Positions 15,871 to 25,135 of a stretch of 64,000 bases of DNA are shown in pieces. Positions within the stretch are counted from its first letter, which is position 1; the number at the start of each line of letters is the position of its first letter. The notes below the pieces were generated by a model that saw only the letters and a list, made by a program, of their open reading frames with translations, was not told the origin of the DNA and made no database searches. Origin of the DNA: Enterobacter sp. SA187 (GTDB lineage: Bacteria > Pseudomonadota > Gammaproteobacteria > Enterobacterales > Enterobacteriaceae); contig NZ_CP019113.1 of assembly GCF_001888805.2 (NCBI RefSeq), positions 1,798,001-1,862,000 on the forward strand, given 5' to 3'. Both the position numbers and the translations under genes were made by a program.

Positions 15871-17103
15871 ATGTCGTCATTTGATTACCTGAAGACCGCG
15901 ATCCGCCAGAAAGGCTGCACCCTGCAGCAGGTGGCGGATGCCAGCGGCATGACCAAGGGCTACCTCAGCCAGTTGCTCAATGCCAAAATCAAAAGCCCGA
16001 GCGCGCAGAAGCTGGAAGCACTGCACCGCTTTTTAGGGCTGGAATTCCCGCGCCGCCGTAAATCCGTCGGCGTGGTGTTCGGCAAGTTTTATCCGCTGCA
16101 TACCGGGCATATCTATCTGATCCAGCGTGCCTGTAGCCAGGTGGACGAACTGCATATCATCATGGGCTATGACGACACCCGTGACCGCGCGCTTTTTGAA
16201 GACAGCGCCATGTCACAGCAGCCCACCGTGCCGGATCGCCTGCGCTGGCTGTTGCAGACCTTCAAATACCAGAAGAACATTCATATCCATGCTTTCAATG
16301 AAGAGGGCATGGAGCCGTATCCGCACGGCTGGGACGTTTGGAGCCGGGGCATGAAAGCCTTTATGGAAGAGAAGGGCATCGAGCCGAACCGGATCTACAC
16401 CTCCGAAGCGCTGGATGCGCCGCAGTATCTGGAACATCTGGGAACGGAAACGATCCTTATCGATCCGGAACGTACCTTTATGAACATCAGCGGCGCGCAG
16501 ATCCGTGAGAACCCGTTCCGCTACTGGGATTACATCCCCACCGAAGTGAAACCTTTCTTTGTGCGTACCGTCGCCATTCTTGGTGGCGAGTCGAGCGGCA
16601 AATCCACGCTTATCAACAAGCTCGCCAACATCTTTAACACCACCAGCGCCTGGGAATATGGCCGCGATTATGTGTTCTCGCATCTGGGCGGCGACGAGAT
16701 GGCGTTGCAGTATTCGGACTATGACAAGATCGCGCTGGGCCACGCGCAGTACATTGATTTCGCAGTGAAATACGCGAACAAAGTGGCCTTTGTGGATACG
16801 GATTTTGTCAGCACCCAGGCGTTCTGTAAAAAGTACGAGGGGCGCGAGCATCCGTTTGTGCAGGCGTTGATCGACGAGTACCGTTTTGACCTGGTGATCC
16901 TGCTGGAAAACAACACCCCCTGGGTTTCTGATGGTCTGCGCAGCCTCGGCAGCTCGGTGGACAGAAAAGAGTTTCAGGCGTTACTGGTGTCGCTGCTGAA
17001 GCAAAACAATATCGATTTTGTGCATGTGGAAGAGGCGGACTACGACGCGCGTTTCCTGCGCTGTGTGGATCTGGTGAAGCAGCTGATGGGCGAGCAGGGC
17101 TAA
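15871..17103 (+). CDS. nadR: Trifunctional NAD regulator NadR (repressor, NMN adenylyltransferase, nicotinamide riboside kinase)
   Basis: Represses NAD-synthesis genes and salvages nicotinamide riboside. 410 residues from ATG 15871, which has GGAGG 5 bp upstream; an ATG five codons earlier is less well placed. Domains: N-terminal HTH (TLQQVADASGMTKGYLSQLL, about 17-36), nucleotidyltransferase with GKFYPLHTGH (about 67-76), and a C-terminal kinase with Walker A GGESSGKST (about 236-244). Likely co-transcribed with radA. Confidence 0.98.
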   Translation: MSSFDYLKTAIRQKGCTLQQVADASGMTKGYLSQLLNAKIKSPSAQKLEALHRFLGLEFPRRRKSVGVVFGKFYPLHTGHIYLIQRACSQVDELHIIMGYDDTRDRALFEDSAMSQQPTVPDRLRWLLQTFKYQKNIHIHAFNEEGMEPYPHGWDVWSRGMKAFMEEKGIEPNRIYTSEALDAPQYLEHLGTETILIDPERTFMNISGAQIRENPFRYWDYIPTEVKPFFVRTVAILGGESSGKSTLINKLANIFNTTSAWEYGRDYVFSHLGGDEMALQYSDYDKIALGHAQYIDFAVKYANKVAFVDTDFVSTQAFCKKYEGREHPFVQALIDEYRFDLVILLENNTPWVSDGLRSLGSSVDRKEFQALLVSLLKQNNIDFVHVEEADYDARFLRCVDLVKQLMGEQG

Positions 17104-17108
17104 ATAAA

Positions 17109-17135
17109 TGCCCCTTTCCCGACGGGAAAGGGGCA
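17109..17135. terminator. Perfect hairpin between convergent nadR and ettA
   Basis: TGCCCCTTTCCC (17109-17120), loop GAC, GGGAAAGGGGCA (17124-17135): a 12-bp perfect stem. On the minus strand it is followed by CATTTATTTA, so it best fits termination of ettA. The plus-strand side lacks a T-run but the stem may still act on nadR. Confidence 0.75.
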
Positions 17136-17141
17136 CCGGCA

Positions 17142-18809
17142 TTACTTCGAAATACGCTTGTACTTGATACGCTTCGGCTCCAGCGCGTCCGCGCCGAGAG
17201 TGCGTTTCTTGTACTCTTCGTATTCGGTAAAGTTACCTTCGAAGAATTCCACTTTGCCCTCATCCTGGTAATCCAGAATGTGGGTGGCGATACGGTCAAG
17301 GAACCAGCGGTCGTGCGAGATCACCATCGCGCAGCCCGGGAACTCCAGCAGGGCGTTTTCCAGCGCGCGCAGGGTTTCGATATCCAGGTCGTTGGTCGGT
17401 TCATCGAGCAGCAGCATGTTGCCGCCAACCTGCAACAGCTTCGCCAGGTGCAGACGACCACGCTCACCGCCGGACAGTTCGCCCACGCGTTTACCCTGAT
17501 CAATCCCTTTAAAGTTAAAGCGGCCAACGTAGGCGCGGCTTGGCATCTCGGTGTTGCCGATACGCATGATATCCAGCCCGCCGGACACTTCTTCCCACAC
17601 GGTTTTGCTGTTATCCATCGCGTCGCGGAACTGGTCAACGGACGCCAGCTTCACGGTTTCACCCAGCTCGATGGTGCCGCCGTCTGGCTGCTCCTGACCG
17701 GACAGCATGCGGAACAGCGTGGATTTACCCGCGCCGTTCGGGCCGATGATGCCGACGATCGCGCCTTTCGGCACCGAGAAGCTCAGGCCGTCGATCAGCT
17801 GACGATCGCCGTAGGATTTGCTCAGGTTGGTAACCTCAACGACTTTATCGCCCAGACGCGGTCCAGGTGGAATAAAGAGTTCGTTGGTTTCGTTACGTTT
17901 CTGGTATTCGGTGCTGTTAAGTTCTTCAAAGCGTGCCAGACGCGCCTTACCTTTCGACTGGCGGCCTTTCGCGCCCTGACGAACCCACTCCAGCTCTTTC
18001 TCAATCGACTTACGACGCGCCGCTTCCTGAGAAGCTTCCTGCGCCAGACGCTGATCTTTCTGCTCCAGCCAGGAGGAGTAGTTACCTTCCCACGGAATAC
18101 CTTCACCGCGGTCAAGCTCCAGGATCCAGCCCGCAACGTTATCAAGGAAGTAACGGTCGTGGGTGATCGCCACCACGGTGCCTTCGAAGTCGTGCAGGAA
18201 GCGTTCCAGCCAGGCGACGGATTCCGCATCCAGGTGGTTCGTCGGTTCGTCGAGCAGCAGCATGTCCGGCTTTTCCAGCAGCAGACGGCACAGCGCGACG
18301 CGGCGGCGTTCACCACCGGACAGTTTTTCGATTTTGGCATCCCAGTCCGGCAGACGCAGCGCATCGGCGGCGCGTTCCAGCTGCACGTTCAGGTTGTGGC
18401 CGTCATGCGCCTGGATAATTTCTTCAAATTTACCCTGTTGCGCCGCCAGCTTATCGAAGTCGGCGTCCGGCTCGGCGTACTTCGCGTACACTTCGTCCAG
18501 GCCTTTCAGGGCGTTAACCACTTCGGCGACCGCTTCTTCAACGGACTCGCGCACGGTATGTTCAGGATTGAGTTTCGGCTCCTGCGGCAGATAACCAATT
18601 TTCAGGCCAGGCTGCGGACGGGCTTCACCTTCGATGTCGGTATCGATGCCGGCCATAATGCGCAGCAGGGTGGACTTACCGGCACCGTTGAGACCCAGCA
18701 CGCCAATTTTTGCGCCCGGGAAGAAACTCAGCGAGATATTTTTCAGGATATGACGTTTCGGCGGAACCACTTTGCCGACACGATGCATGGTATAAACGAA
18801 TTGAGCCAC
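17142..18809 (-). CDS. ettA: Energy-dependent translational throttle protein (ABC-F ATPase)
   Basis: Ribosome-associated ABC-F protein that gates entry into elongation according to the ATP/ADP ratio. The start is GTG 18809, giving 555 residues, the E. coli length; in-frame sequence up to 18881 is probably leader. Two ABC domains are visible: Walker A GLNGAGKST and signature LSGGERRRV in the first, GPNGAGKST and LSGGERGRL in the second, each with LLLDEPTN. The Arm insertion and a charged linker between them are intact. Monocistronic, convergent with nadR. Confidence 0.97.
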   Translation of the reverse strand: MAQFVYTMHRVGKVVPPKRHILKNISLSFFPGAKIGVLGLNGAGKSTLLRIMAGIDTDIEGEARPQPGLKIGYLPQEPKLNPEHTVRESVEEAVAEVVNALKGLDEVYAKYAEPDADFDKLAAQQGKFEEIIQAHDGHNLNVQLERAADALRLPDWDAKIEKLSGGERRRVALCRLLLEKPDMLLLDEPTNHLDAESVAWLERFLHDFEGTVVAITHDRYFLDNVAGWILELDRGEGIPWEGNYSSWLEQKDQRLAQEASQEAARRKSIEKELEWVRQGAKGRQSKGKARLARFEELNSTEYQKRNETNELFIPPGPRLGDKVVEVTNLSKSYGDRQLIDGLSFSVPKGAIVGIIGPNGAGKSTLFRMLSGQEQPDGGTIELGETVKLASVDQFRDAMDNSKTVWEEVSGGLDIMRIGNTEMPSRAYVGRFNFKGIDQGKRVGELSGGERGRLHLAKLLQVGGNMLLLDEPTNDLDIETLRALENALLEFPGCAMVISHDRWFLDRIATHILDYQDEGKVEFFEGNFTEYEEYKKRTLGADALEPKRIKYKRISK

Positions 18810-19027
18810 GTTGGACTTCGCCTCTTTTATCGGGATGTGAATGGTCTTTAACTGCGCAGTGTAGCGGTTTTCACGGCGCAATCCCAGCAGGCCCGGGCGA
18901 GAGTGTTAAATCACACCGAAAAGGTAAAAAAGTGTCCGGGGCGTGGCGCGATAGGGGATGCCTGGTTAGCATAAAGTATTCGCGCGCATGATGCGGTGAA
19001 GCGTTTTATTTATAAGAGGAAAAGCCT

Positions 19028-20965
19028 GTGCAGAAAGCAAAACACGTCGTCTGGCAGATGCTGGTGGTGGGCAGCTGTTTACTGACCCTCAGCCACACGG
19101 CACGCGCCGATTCGCTGGACGATCAGCGTAACCGTTATGCGCAAATCAAGCAGGCGTGGGATAGCAAACAAATGGACGTGGTGGCGCAGCTGATGCCGAC
19201 CCTCACCGATTATCCCCTCTACCCTTACCTGGAATACCGCCAGATTACTGACGATCTGATGAACCAGCCGGCGATCAAGGTCAGCAATTTTATTCAGTCA
19301 AACCCAACGCTGCCGCCCGCGCGTAGCCTGCAAAACCGTTTTGTGAACGAGCTGGCGCGGCGTGAAGACTGGCGCGGCCTGCTGGCGTTCAGCCCGCAAA
19401 AGCCGGGCACCACCGAAGCGCAATGTAACTATTACTACGCCAAATGGAATACCGGCCAGGCCAGCGAAGCCTGGCAGGGCGCAAAAGAACTCTGGCTGAC
19501 GGGCAAAAGCCAGCCTAACGCCTGTGACAAACTGTTCGGCGCCTGGCGCGCCTCCGGCACTCAGGATCCGCTGGCCTATCTGGAACGTATCCGCCTGGCA
19601 ATGAAAGCCGGGAATACCCAACTGGTGACGGTGCTGGCGAATCAGATGCCCGCGGAATACCAGACCATTTCGACGGCGATTGTGACGCTGGCGAACGATC
19701 CCAACAGCGTGCTGACCTTCGCCCGCACCACCGGGGCCACCGATTTTACCCGCCAGATGGCGGAAGAAGCCTTCGCCAGCGTGGCGCGTCAGGATGTGGA
19801 AAATGCGCGCCTGATGCTGCCGTCGCTGGTGCAGGCCCAGCAGCTTAATGAAGATCAAACCCAGGCGCTGCGCGATATTATCGCCTGGCGACTGATGGGC
19901 AACGATGTCACCGACGAGCAGGCGCGCTGGCGTGACGATGCCATTATGCGTACCCAGTCCACGTCGCTGGTGGAGCGCCGGGTGCGTATCGCCTTAGGGC
20001 AGGGGGATCGCCGCGGGCTGAATACCTGGCTCGCCCGTCTGCCGATGGATGCCAAAGAGAAAGACGAGTGGCGCTACTGGCAGGCGGATCTGCTGCTGGA
20101 GCGTGGCCGTGAAGAAGAAGCGAACACCATTCTGCGATCCCTGATGCAGCAGCGCGGTTTCTATCCGATGGTGGCGGCGCAGCGTCTGGGGGAAGACTAT
20201 CCACTGAAAGTGGATAAAGCGCCCGGCAATATCGATCCGACGCTGGTACAGGGCCCGGAAATGGCACGCGTGCGCGAACTGATGTACTGGGGTCTGGATA
20301 ACACCGCCCGCAGCGAGTGGGCCAATCTGGTCACCAGCCGCACCACGCAACAGCAGGCGCAGCTGGCGCGCTATGCCTTTGAACGTCAGTGGTGGGATCT
20401 GAGCGTGCAGGCGACTATCGCCGGTAAGCTGTGGGATCAGCTGGAGGAGCGTTTCCCGCTGGCGTATAAAGATCTCTTTGAGCGTTATACCAGCGGCAAA
20501 GATATTTCCCAGAGCTACGCCATGGCCATTTCACGCCAGGAGAGCGCCTGGAACCCGAAAGTGCGCTCGCCGGTCGGCGCCAGCGGGCTGATGCAGATCA
20601 TGCCGGGCACCGCGACGCATACGGTGAAGATGTTTAATATTCCGGGCTACAGCTCGCCGGGCCAGCTGCTGGATCCGGAAACCAATATCAACATCGGCAC
20701 CAGCTATTTGCAGTACGTGTATCAGCAGTTTGGCAATAACCGTATCTTCGCCTCGGCGGCTTACAATGCCGGTCCCGGTCGGGTGCGCACCTGGCTTGGC
20801 AACAGCGGTGGACGCATTGACGCCATCGCTTTTGTCGAGAGCATTCCGTTCTCGGAAACGCGTGGGTATGTGAAAAACGTGCTGGCCTATGACGCCTATT
20901 ATCAGTACTTCATGGGCGGTAAACCGACGCTGCTCACGGCGACGGAATGGGGGCGTCGTTACTGA
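19028..20965 (+). CDS. slt: Soluble lytic murein transglycosylase (Slt70)
   Basis: Periplasmic exo-acting enzyme cleaving MurNAc-GlcNAc bonds to form 1,6-anhydroMurNAc during cell-wall turnover. 645 residues, starting at GTG 19028 behind AAGAGGAAAA. The signal peptide is about residues 1-27 (cleavage after TARA). A long alpha-helical superhelix is followed by the C-terminal lysozyme-like domain with the catalytic Glu in SRQESAWNPK, then SGLMQIMPGTA and AYNAGPGRV. trpR follows after 54 bp. Confidence 0.98.
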   Translation: MQKAKHVVWQMLVVGSCLLTLSHTARADSLDDQRNRYAQIKQAWDSKQMDVVAQLMPTLTDYPLYPYLEYRQITDDLMNQPAIKVSNFIQSNPTLPPARSLQNRFVNELARREDWRGLLAFSPQKPGTTEAQCNYYYAKWNTGQASEAWQGAKELWLTGKSQPNACDKLFGAWRASGTQDPLAYLERIRLAMKAGNTQLVTVLANQMPAEYQTISTAIVTLANDPNSVLTFARTTGATDFTRQMAEEAFASVARQDVENARLMLPSLVQAQQLNEDQTQALRDIIAWRLMGNDVTDEQARWRDDAIMRTQSTSLVERRVRIALGQGDRRGLNTWLARLPMDAKEKDEWRYWQADLLLERGREEEANTILRSLMQQRGFYPMVAAQRLGEDYPLKVDKAPGNIDPTLVQGPEMARVRELMYWGLDNTARSEWANLVTSRTTQQQAQLARYAFERQWWDLSVQATIAGKLWDQLEERFPLAYKDLFERYTSGKDISQSYAMAISRQESAWNPKVRSPVGASGLMQIMPGTATHTVKMFNIPGYSSPGQLLDPETNINIGTSYLQYVYQQFGNNRIFASAAYNAGPGRVRTWLGNSGGRIDAIAFVESIPFSETRGYVKNVLAYDAYYQYFMGGKPTLLTATEWGRRY

Positions 20966-21008
20966 TCTGCCGGGTTTGTGTTATGCTGCTGTACTCGTTG
21001 ATGAGTAT
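20959..21008 (+). promoter_or_regulatory. trpR promoter with overlapping Trp operator
   Basis: -35 TTACTG (20959-20964), 17-bp spacer, -10 TATGCT (20982-20987). Immediately downstream is the palindrome GTACTCGTTGATGAGTAT (20991-21008), matching the Trp repressor half-site GTACT on the left and GAGTA on the right. This places the operator across the start site, consistent with the known autoregulation of trpR. The -35 overlaps the end of slt. Confidence 0.7.
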
Positions 21009-21019
21009 GGCGGTATGAC

Positions 21020-21349
21020 ATGACGCAGCAATCTCCTTATTCAGCAGCCGTTGCCGAACAGCGTCACCAGGAATGGTTGCGCTTCGTTGAGCTGCTTACA
21101 CAATCCTGCGAACAGGATTTGCATCTTCCGTTGCTCAATTTGATGCTGACGCCGGACGAGCGCGAAGCCCTGGGGACGCGGGTACGGATCATTGAAGAAC
21201 TGTTGCGCGGCGAAATGAGCCAGCGCGAACTGAAAAATGAGCTGGGGACCGGCATTGCGACCATCACCCGCGGCTCGAACAGCCTGAAGGCGGCGCCCGC
21301 CGAGCTGCGTGAATGGCTCGAAAAGGCGCTGCTTAAAGATCAGCGATAA
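21020..21349 (+). CDS. trpR: Trp operon repressor
   Basis: L-tryptophan-activated repressor of trp, aroH, mtr and its own gene. 109 residues (E. coli 108). All-helical, with the DNA-binding helix-turn-helix QRELKNELGTGIATITRGSN (about 68-87) and the tryptophan-pocket segment LGTRVRIIEELLRGEMS. The last codons overlap the convergent yjjX by 10 bp. Confidence 0.98.
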   Translation: MTQQSPYSAAVAEQRHQEWLRFVELLTQSCEQDLHLPLLNLMLTPDEREALGTRVRIIEELLRGEMSQRELKNELGTGIATITRGSNSLKAAPAELREWLEKALLKDQR

Positions 21350-21855
21350 ACGTCGTTGTGAAACGGACTTAACGCCAGGATCACCGCCTGATGGTAGACG
21401 CTGGTACGCGTCAGCTTTCCGGCGGTGAACACGCCAATTGCCCCTTCTTTACGTCCAATCTCATCAATGCCGGTGAACTGCGACATCACCGGGCCAAGCG
21501 CTTCCCCGGCGCGTACATGCTCAAGAATGACGGCAGGCAGCGGCAGGGTGGCGGAACGCGCTTCTCCGCGCTGATCGCGGCTTTCAATCACCACCCAGCT
21601 GAAGGTGCTGTCATCGTCAATTCCCGCTTCTATCGCCACCCAGAAATCCGCCTGCGGCCTTTCACGGCGGGCGTTTTCGACACGATTACGTGCGCCAGCC
21701 CGCGTTTCTGCGCTGCCGAACGGCTGTTCCGGCACGCCGCTCTCGACGGCGACAGACTCCATATGGCAGGATCCTTCGCCGAAAATCTCGTGAAATGCGT
21801 GCAGAATAGCCTTAATTTTCGCTGGATTGCTGGTAGCTGAGACAACATGGTACAT
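21340..21855 (-). CDS. yjjX: Inosine/xanthosine triphosphatase YjjX
   Basis: House-cleaning NTPase hydrolysing non-canonical ITP and XTP to the diphosphates. 171 residues from ATG 21855 (an ATG four codons upstream is also possible). Motifs: ATSNPAKIKAI at the N-terminus, SGVPEQPFGSAETRAGARNR (about 40-59), EAGIDDD and EIGRKEGAIGVFTAGKLTR. Convergent with and overlapping trpR, divergent from gpmB. Confidence 0.95.
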   Translation of the reverse strand: MYHVVSATSNPAKIKAILHAFHEIFGEGSCHMESVAVESGVPEQPFGSAETRAGARNRVENARRERPQADFWVAIEAGIDDDSTFSWVVIESRDQRGEARSATLPLPAVILEHVRAGEALGPVMSQFTGIDEIGRKEGAIGVFTAGKLTRTSVYHQAVILALSPFHNDVYR

Positions 21856-21909
21856 AATCAATATCACTCAGATTTATAAATTTGCCCCGCAGTATAATGG
21901 AAAAAACGC

Positions 21910-22557
21910 ATGTTACAGGTATACCTTGTTCGCCACGGTGAAACGCAGTGGAACGCCGAGCGTCGTATTCAAGGGCAGTCAGACAGTCCGTTGACGGCAA
22001 AAGGTGAGCATCAGGCATGGCAGGTGGGCGAACGGGCGAAAACGCTCGGTATCACCCATATCATCGCCAGTGATTTAGGGCGCACGCGTCGCACGGCGGA
22101 AATTATCGCCGATGCCTGCGGCTGCGACATTATTTTTGACGCCCGTCTGCGTGAGCTGGATATGGGCGTGCTGGAAAGCCGCCATATCGATTCCCTGACG
22201 GAAGAAGAAGAGGGCTGGCGTCGTCAGATGGTCAACGGCACCGCAGAGGGGCGCATTCCGGATGGCGAGTCCATGCAGGAGCTGAGCGAACGTATGCATG
22301 CGGCGCTGGCAGCCTGTCTGGATCTGCCGAAAGGCAGCCGTCCGCTGCTGGTGAGCCATGGTATGGCGCTGGGCTGTCTGGTGAGCACCATTCTGGGGCT
22401 GCCAGCCTGGGCTGAACGCCGCCTGCGTCTGCGCAACTGCTCTATTTCGCGTATCGATTACCAGGAAAGCGCGTGGCTGGCTTCCGGCTGGGTGGTGGAA
22501 ACGGCCGGAGACGTCTCGCATCTGGATGCTCCGGCACTGGATGAGCTACAGCGTTAA
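21910..22557 (+). CDS. gpmB: GpmB, phosphoglycerate-mutase-family phosphatase
   Basis: Histidine phosphatase superfamily, 215 residues, as in E. coli (also ytjC). The phosphoacceptor His lies in LVRHGETQWN (His about 9), a second His in VSHGMALG and the acid in RELDMG. Despite the name, a phosphatase role is as likely as mutase activity. It converges with rob with a 4-bp overlap of stop codons. Confidence 0.95.
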   Translation: MLQVYLVRHGETQWNAERRIQGQSDSPLTAKGEHQAWQVGERAKTLGITHIIASDLGRTRRTAEIIADACGCDIIFDARLRELDMGVLESRHIDSLTEEEEGWRRQMVNGTAEGRIPDGESMQELSERMHAALAACLDLPKGSRPLLVSHGMALGCLVSTILGLPAWAERRLRLRNCSISRIDYQESAWLASGWVVETAGDVSHLDAPALDELQR

Positions 22558-23423
22558 CGACGCACCGGGATCAGGTATTCGCAGCGCAGTTCAATCGGCC
22601 GCTCCTGATTCCGGGCCTCATCCTGTGGGAAGAAGCGCTCTATATCCAGCCCCTTGCGGCGGGTGAGATCCAGCATCGGCATACAGGTGCCGTAGATGGT
22701 CAGGATAAATTCCTGTAACTCATTGCCCGGCCCTTCATAAGTGAACATCACGTATTCACCGCCTTCCAGCGTCACCGGATGGGCATTTTGCAGGTGACCG
22801 TTCGCCATTTCCGGCGTCACGGCGGTGGTGTAGAACACCTCCTGCTCGTCATCCTTTTCGCTGCCCGGACGCGTTTCATGCAGGCCGTACAGTTCGGCTG
22901 GCAACTGCGGCGAGTTGCCTAAGAATTCCCGCCAGAACTGAATACGCATGTCGTTACGGAAGCGCGAAATCTCCTCCAGCGAGCAGGTATAGCTCTGGGT
23001 GGTGCCCACCAGGTCCATCGTCGGCAGCGTAACAAACTGATACTCGGGCATATGGAATTCGCCCAGACGCAGCGGAGGGCGGATGCCGTAGGCGCTCCAG
23101 TCCGGGGCGCGGCGGTATAGTGCTGGCGTCAGATTAAATTGCTTTTTGAACGCGCGGGTGAAGGTTTGCTGCGAGTCAAAACGGTATTGCAGGGCGATGT
23201 CCAGAATCGGACGTGCTGTTAAACGCAGCGCCACCGCCGCCTTGGATAACCGGCGTGCGCGAATATAGGCACCTATCGCATGACCTGTCACATCCTTGAA
23301 CATCCTTTGCAAATGCCACTTGGAATAGCCTGCTTTCGCCGCCACATTATCCAGAGCGAGGGATTGATCCAGATGCCCCTCCAGCCAGACAAGCAGTTCG
23401 CGAATAATCCCAGCCTGATCCAT
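22554..23423 (-). CDS. rob: Right oriC-binding transcriptional activator Rob
   Basis: AraC/XylS-family activator of the mar/sox/rob regulon (efflux, stress resistance). 289 residues, as in E. coli. The N-terminal AraC-type DNA-binding domain holds two HTHs: LDNVAAKAGYSKWHLQRMF (about 20-38) and LDIALQYRFDSQQTFTRAF (about 71-89). The C-terminal GyrI-like ligand domain covers about 120-289. It overlaps the gpmB stop codon and is divergent from creA. Confidence 0.97.
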   Translation of the reverse strand: MDQAGIIRELLVWLEGHLDQSLALDNVAAKAGYSKWHLQRMFKDVTGHAIGAYIRARRLSKAAVALRLTARPILDIALQYRFDSQQTFTRAFKKQFNLTPALYRRAPDWSAYGIRPPLRLGEFHMPEYQFVTLPTMDLVGTTQSYTCSLEEISRFRNDMRIQFWREFLGNSPQLPAELYGLHETRPGSEKDDEQEVFYTTAVTPEMANGHLQNAHPVTLEGGEYVMFTYEGPGNELQEFILTIYGTCMPMLDLTRRKGLDIERFFPQDEARNQERPIELRCEYLIPVRR

Positions 23424-23633
23424 ATTGTGTCCTCATCCTTATTTAGCGGGTGCCTGATACTAAGGTAGCGGATAATAGCATTTTTCGTTCTTTTAGCATT
23501 CAGTGTTTTTTTTGCGCATAAATGCTTTTCATGGTTGAATTTATTCTGATTTTTCGTAATTCAGTGATTTATAGCTATTTTCTTCTGTAACGGACAATAA
23601 TCACTCAACGTAATTTTTATCAATGGTAACAAT

Positions 23634-24107
23634 ATGAAATACAAGCGTTTGCTGCTGTGCCTGTTCCTGTGCGCTGCCGGACAGTCGGTTCAGGCTGAAC
23701 AAATTGGCTCTGTAGATACGGTATTTAAAATGTTTGGCCCGGATCACAAGATCATAGTGGAAGCCTTTGACGATCCCGATGTGAAAAACGTCACCTGTTA
23801 TCTGAGCCGCGCAAAAACGGGCGGTATCAAAGGCGGTCTGGGGCTGGCGGAAGATACCTCAGACGCGGCGATTTCCTGCCAGCAGGTCGGGCCGATTGAG
23901 CTGAGCGAAAAGGTGAAAACCGGTAAGGCGCAGGGCGATGTGGTGTTCCAGAAACGCACCTCGCTGGTGTTCAAGAAATTGCAGGTGGTGCGTTTCTACG
24001 ACGCGAAGCGCAACACGCTGGCTTACCTGACGTACTCGGATAAAGTTGTGGAAGGCTCGCCGAAAAACGCCATCAGTGCCGTGCCGATTATGCCGTGGGG
24101 TAAATAG
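23634..24107 (+). CDS. creA: CreA, exported protein
   Basis: Periplasmic protein of 157 residues with an N-terminal signal peptide (about 1-21, ending SVQA) and the CreA family body (FDDPDVKNVTCYLSRAKTGG; two pairs of conserved cysteines in the family). Function unknown. In K-12 it leads creABCD; here the two-component genes creBC and creD are missing and arcA follows directly on the opposite strand. Confidence 0.95.
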   Translation: MKYKRLLLCLFLCAAGQSVQAEQIGSVDTVFKMFGPDHKIIVEAFDDPDVKNVTCYLSRAKTGGIKGGLGLAEDTSDAAISCQQVGPIELSEKVKTGKAQGDVVFQKRTSLVFKKLQVVRFYDAKRNTLAYLTYSDKVVEGSPKNAISAVPIMPWGK

Positions 24108-24151
24108 CAGGCTGCACGGATGCCGTGGAAACGGGTCCGGATGGAGAAAAG

Positions 24152-24178
24152 AAAAACGGCGCATCATGCGCCGTTTTT
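24152..24178. terminator. Bidirectional terminator between creA and arcA
   Basis: AAAAACGGCGCA, loop TCA, TGCGCCGTTTTT: a perfect stem with A and T tracts on both sides, so it can end creA (+) and arcA (-). Confidence 0.9.
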
Positions 24179-24182
24179 ATTC

Positions 24183-24899
24183 TTATTCCGCTAAATCGCC
24201 GCAGAAACGGTAACCTTCACCGTGGATGGTGGCGATAATTTCCGGCGTGTCCGGCGTTGATTCGAAATGCTTACGAATGCGACGAATGGTCACGTCAACG
24301 GTACGGTCATGCGGTTTCAGCTCGCGGCCGGTCATCTTCTTCAGCAGATCGGCGCGGGACTGGATCTTGCCCGGATTTTCGCAGAAGTGCAGCATGGCGC
24401 GGAATTCGCTACGCGGCAGCTTGTACTGCTCACCGTTAGGGCTGATCAGCGAGCGGCTGTTGATATCCAGCTCCCAGCCGTTGAACTTGTAGCTGTCAAC
24501 GGTGCGACGCTCTTCGCTGATCGCGCTCAGATTCATCGTACGGGACAGCAGGTTGCGTGCACGGATGGTCAGCTCACGCGGGTTAAACGGTTTGGTGATG
24601 TAATCGTCAGCGCCGATTTCGAGGCCGAGGATTTTATCCACTTCGTTATCACGACCGGTCAGAAACATCAGGGCGACGTTCGCCTGCTCGCGCAGCTCAC
24701 GTGCCAGCAACAGCCCGTTTTTACCAGGCAGGTTGATGTCCATGATCACCAGATTAATGTCATTTTCGGAGAGGATCTGATGCATCTCAGCGCCATCAGT
24801 CGCTTCAAAGACATCGTAGCCTTCTGCTTCGAAAATGCTCTTCAACGTGTTGCGTGTTACCAACTCGTCTTCAACAATAAGAATTTGCGGGGTCTGCAT
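24183..24899 (-). CDS. arcA: Aerobic respiration control response regulator ArcA
   Basis: OmpR-family response regulator, partner of the quinone-sensing kinase ArcB, repressing respiratory genes under low oxygen. 238 residues. The receiver domain has the phosphoacceptor Asp in LVIMDINLPG (about residue 54) and conserved Lys in YITKPF. The C-terminal winged helix ends RRIRKHFESTP...GYRFCGD. The upstream region (24900-25200) is long, with an FNR-like box, in line with oxygen-dependent expression. Confidence 0.98.
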   Translation of the reverse strand: MQTPQILIVEDELVTRNTLKSIFEAEGYDVFEATDGAEMHQILSENDINLVIMDINLPGKNGLLLARELREQANVALMFLTGRDNEVDKILGLEIGADDYITKPFNPRELTIRARNLLSRTMNLSAISEERRTVDSYKFNGWELDINSRSLISPNGEQYKLPRSEFRAMLHFCENPGKIQSRADLLKKMTGRELKPHDRTVDVTIRRIRKHFESTPDTPEIIATIHGEGYRFCGDLAE

Positions 24900-24994
24900 G
24901 TTTGCTACCTAAATTGCCAACTAAATCGAAACAGGAAGTACAAAAGTCCCTGACCTGCCTGATACATGTCGCAAATTAACATGCACGGCGTAAC

Positions 24995-25135
24995 ATGACT
25001 AAAGTACGTAATTGCGTTCTTGATGCACTTACCATCAACGTCAACAACATCATTAGCTTGGTCGTGGTTACTTTCCCTTTGGACCCGACAGTGTCAAAAA
25101 CGGCTGTCATCCTAACCATTTTAACAGCAACATAA
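24995..25135 (+). CDS. yjjY: Small conserved protein YjjY
   Basis: A 46-codon frame starting MTKVRNCVLDALTINVNNII and ending ILTILTAT, nearly the same as K-12 YjjY as I remember it. It lies antisense within the arcA leader region. There is no obvious ribosome-binding site, so the conservation could come from arcA promoter elements or an uORF-like role rather than a functional peptide. Coding status uncertain. Confidence 0.5.
   Translation: MTKVRNCVLDALTINVNNIISLVVVTFPLDPTVSKTAVILTILTAT

Noticed and set aside
17280..18851. Long plus-strand open frame (523 codons) opposite ettA
   Set aside because: Antisense shadow created by the GC-rich, codon-biased ettA; no ribosome-binding site and no recognisable protein.
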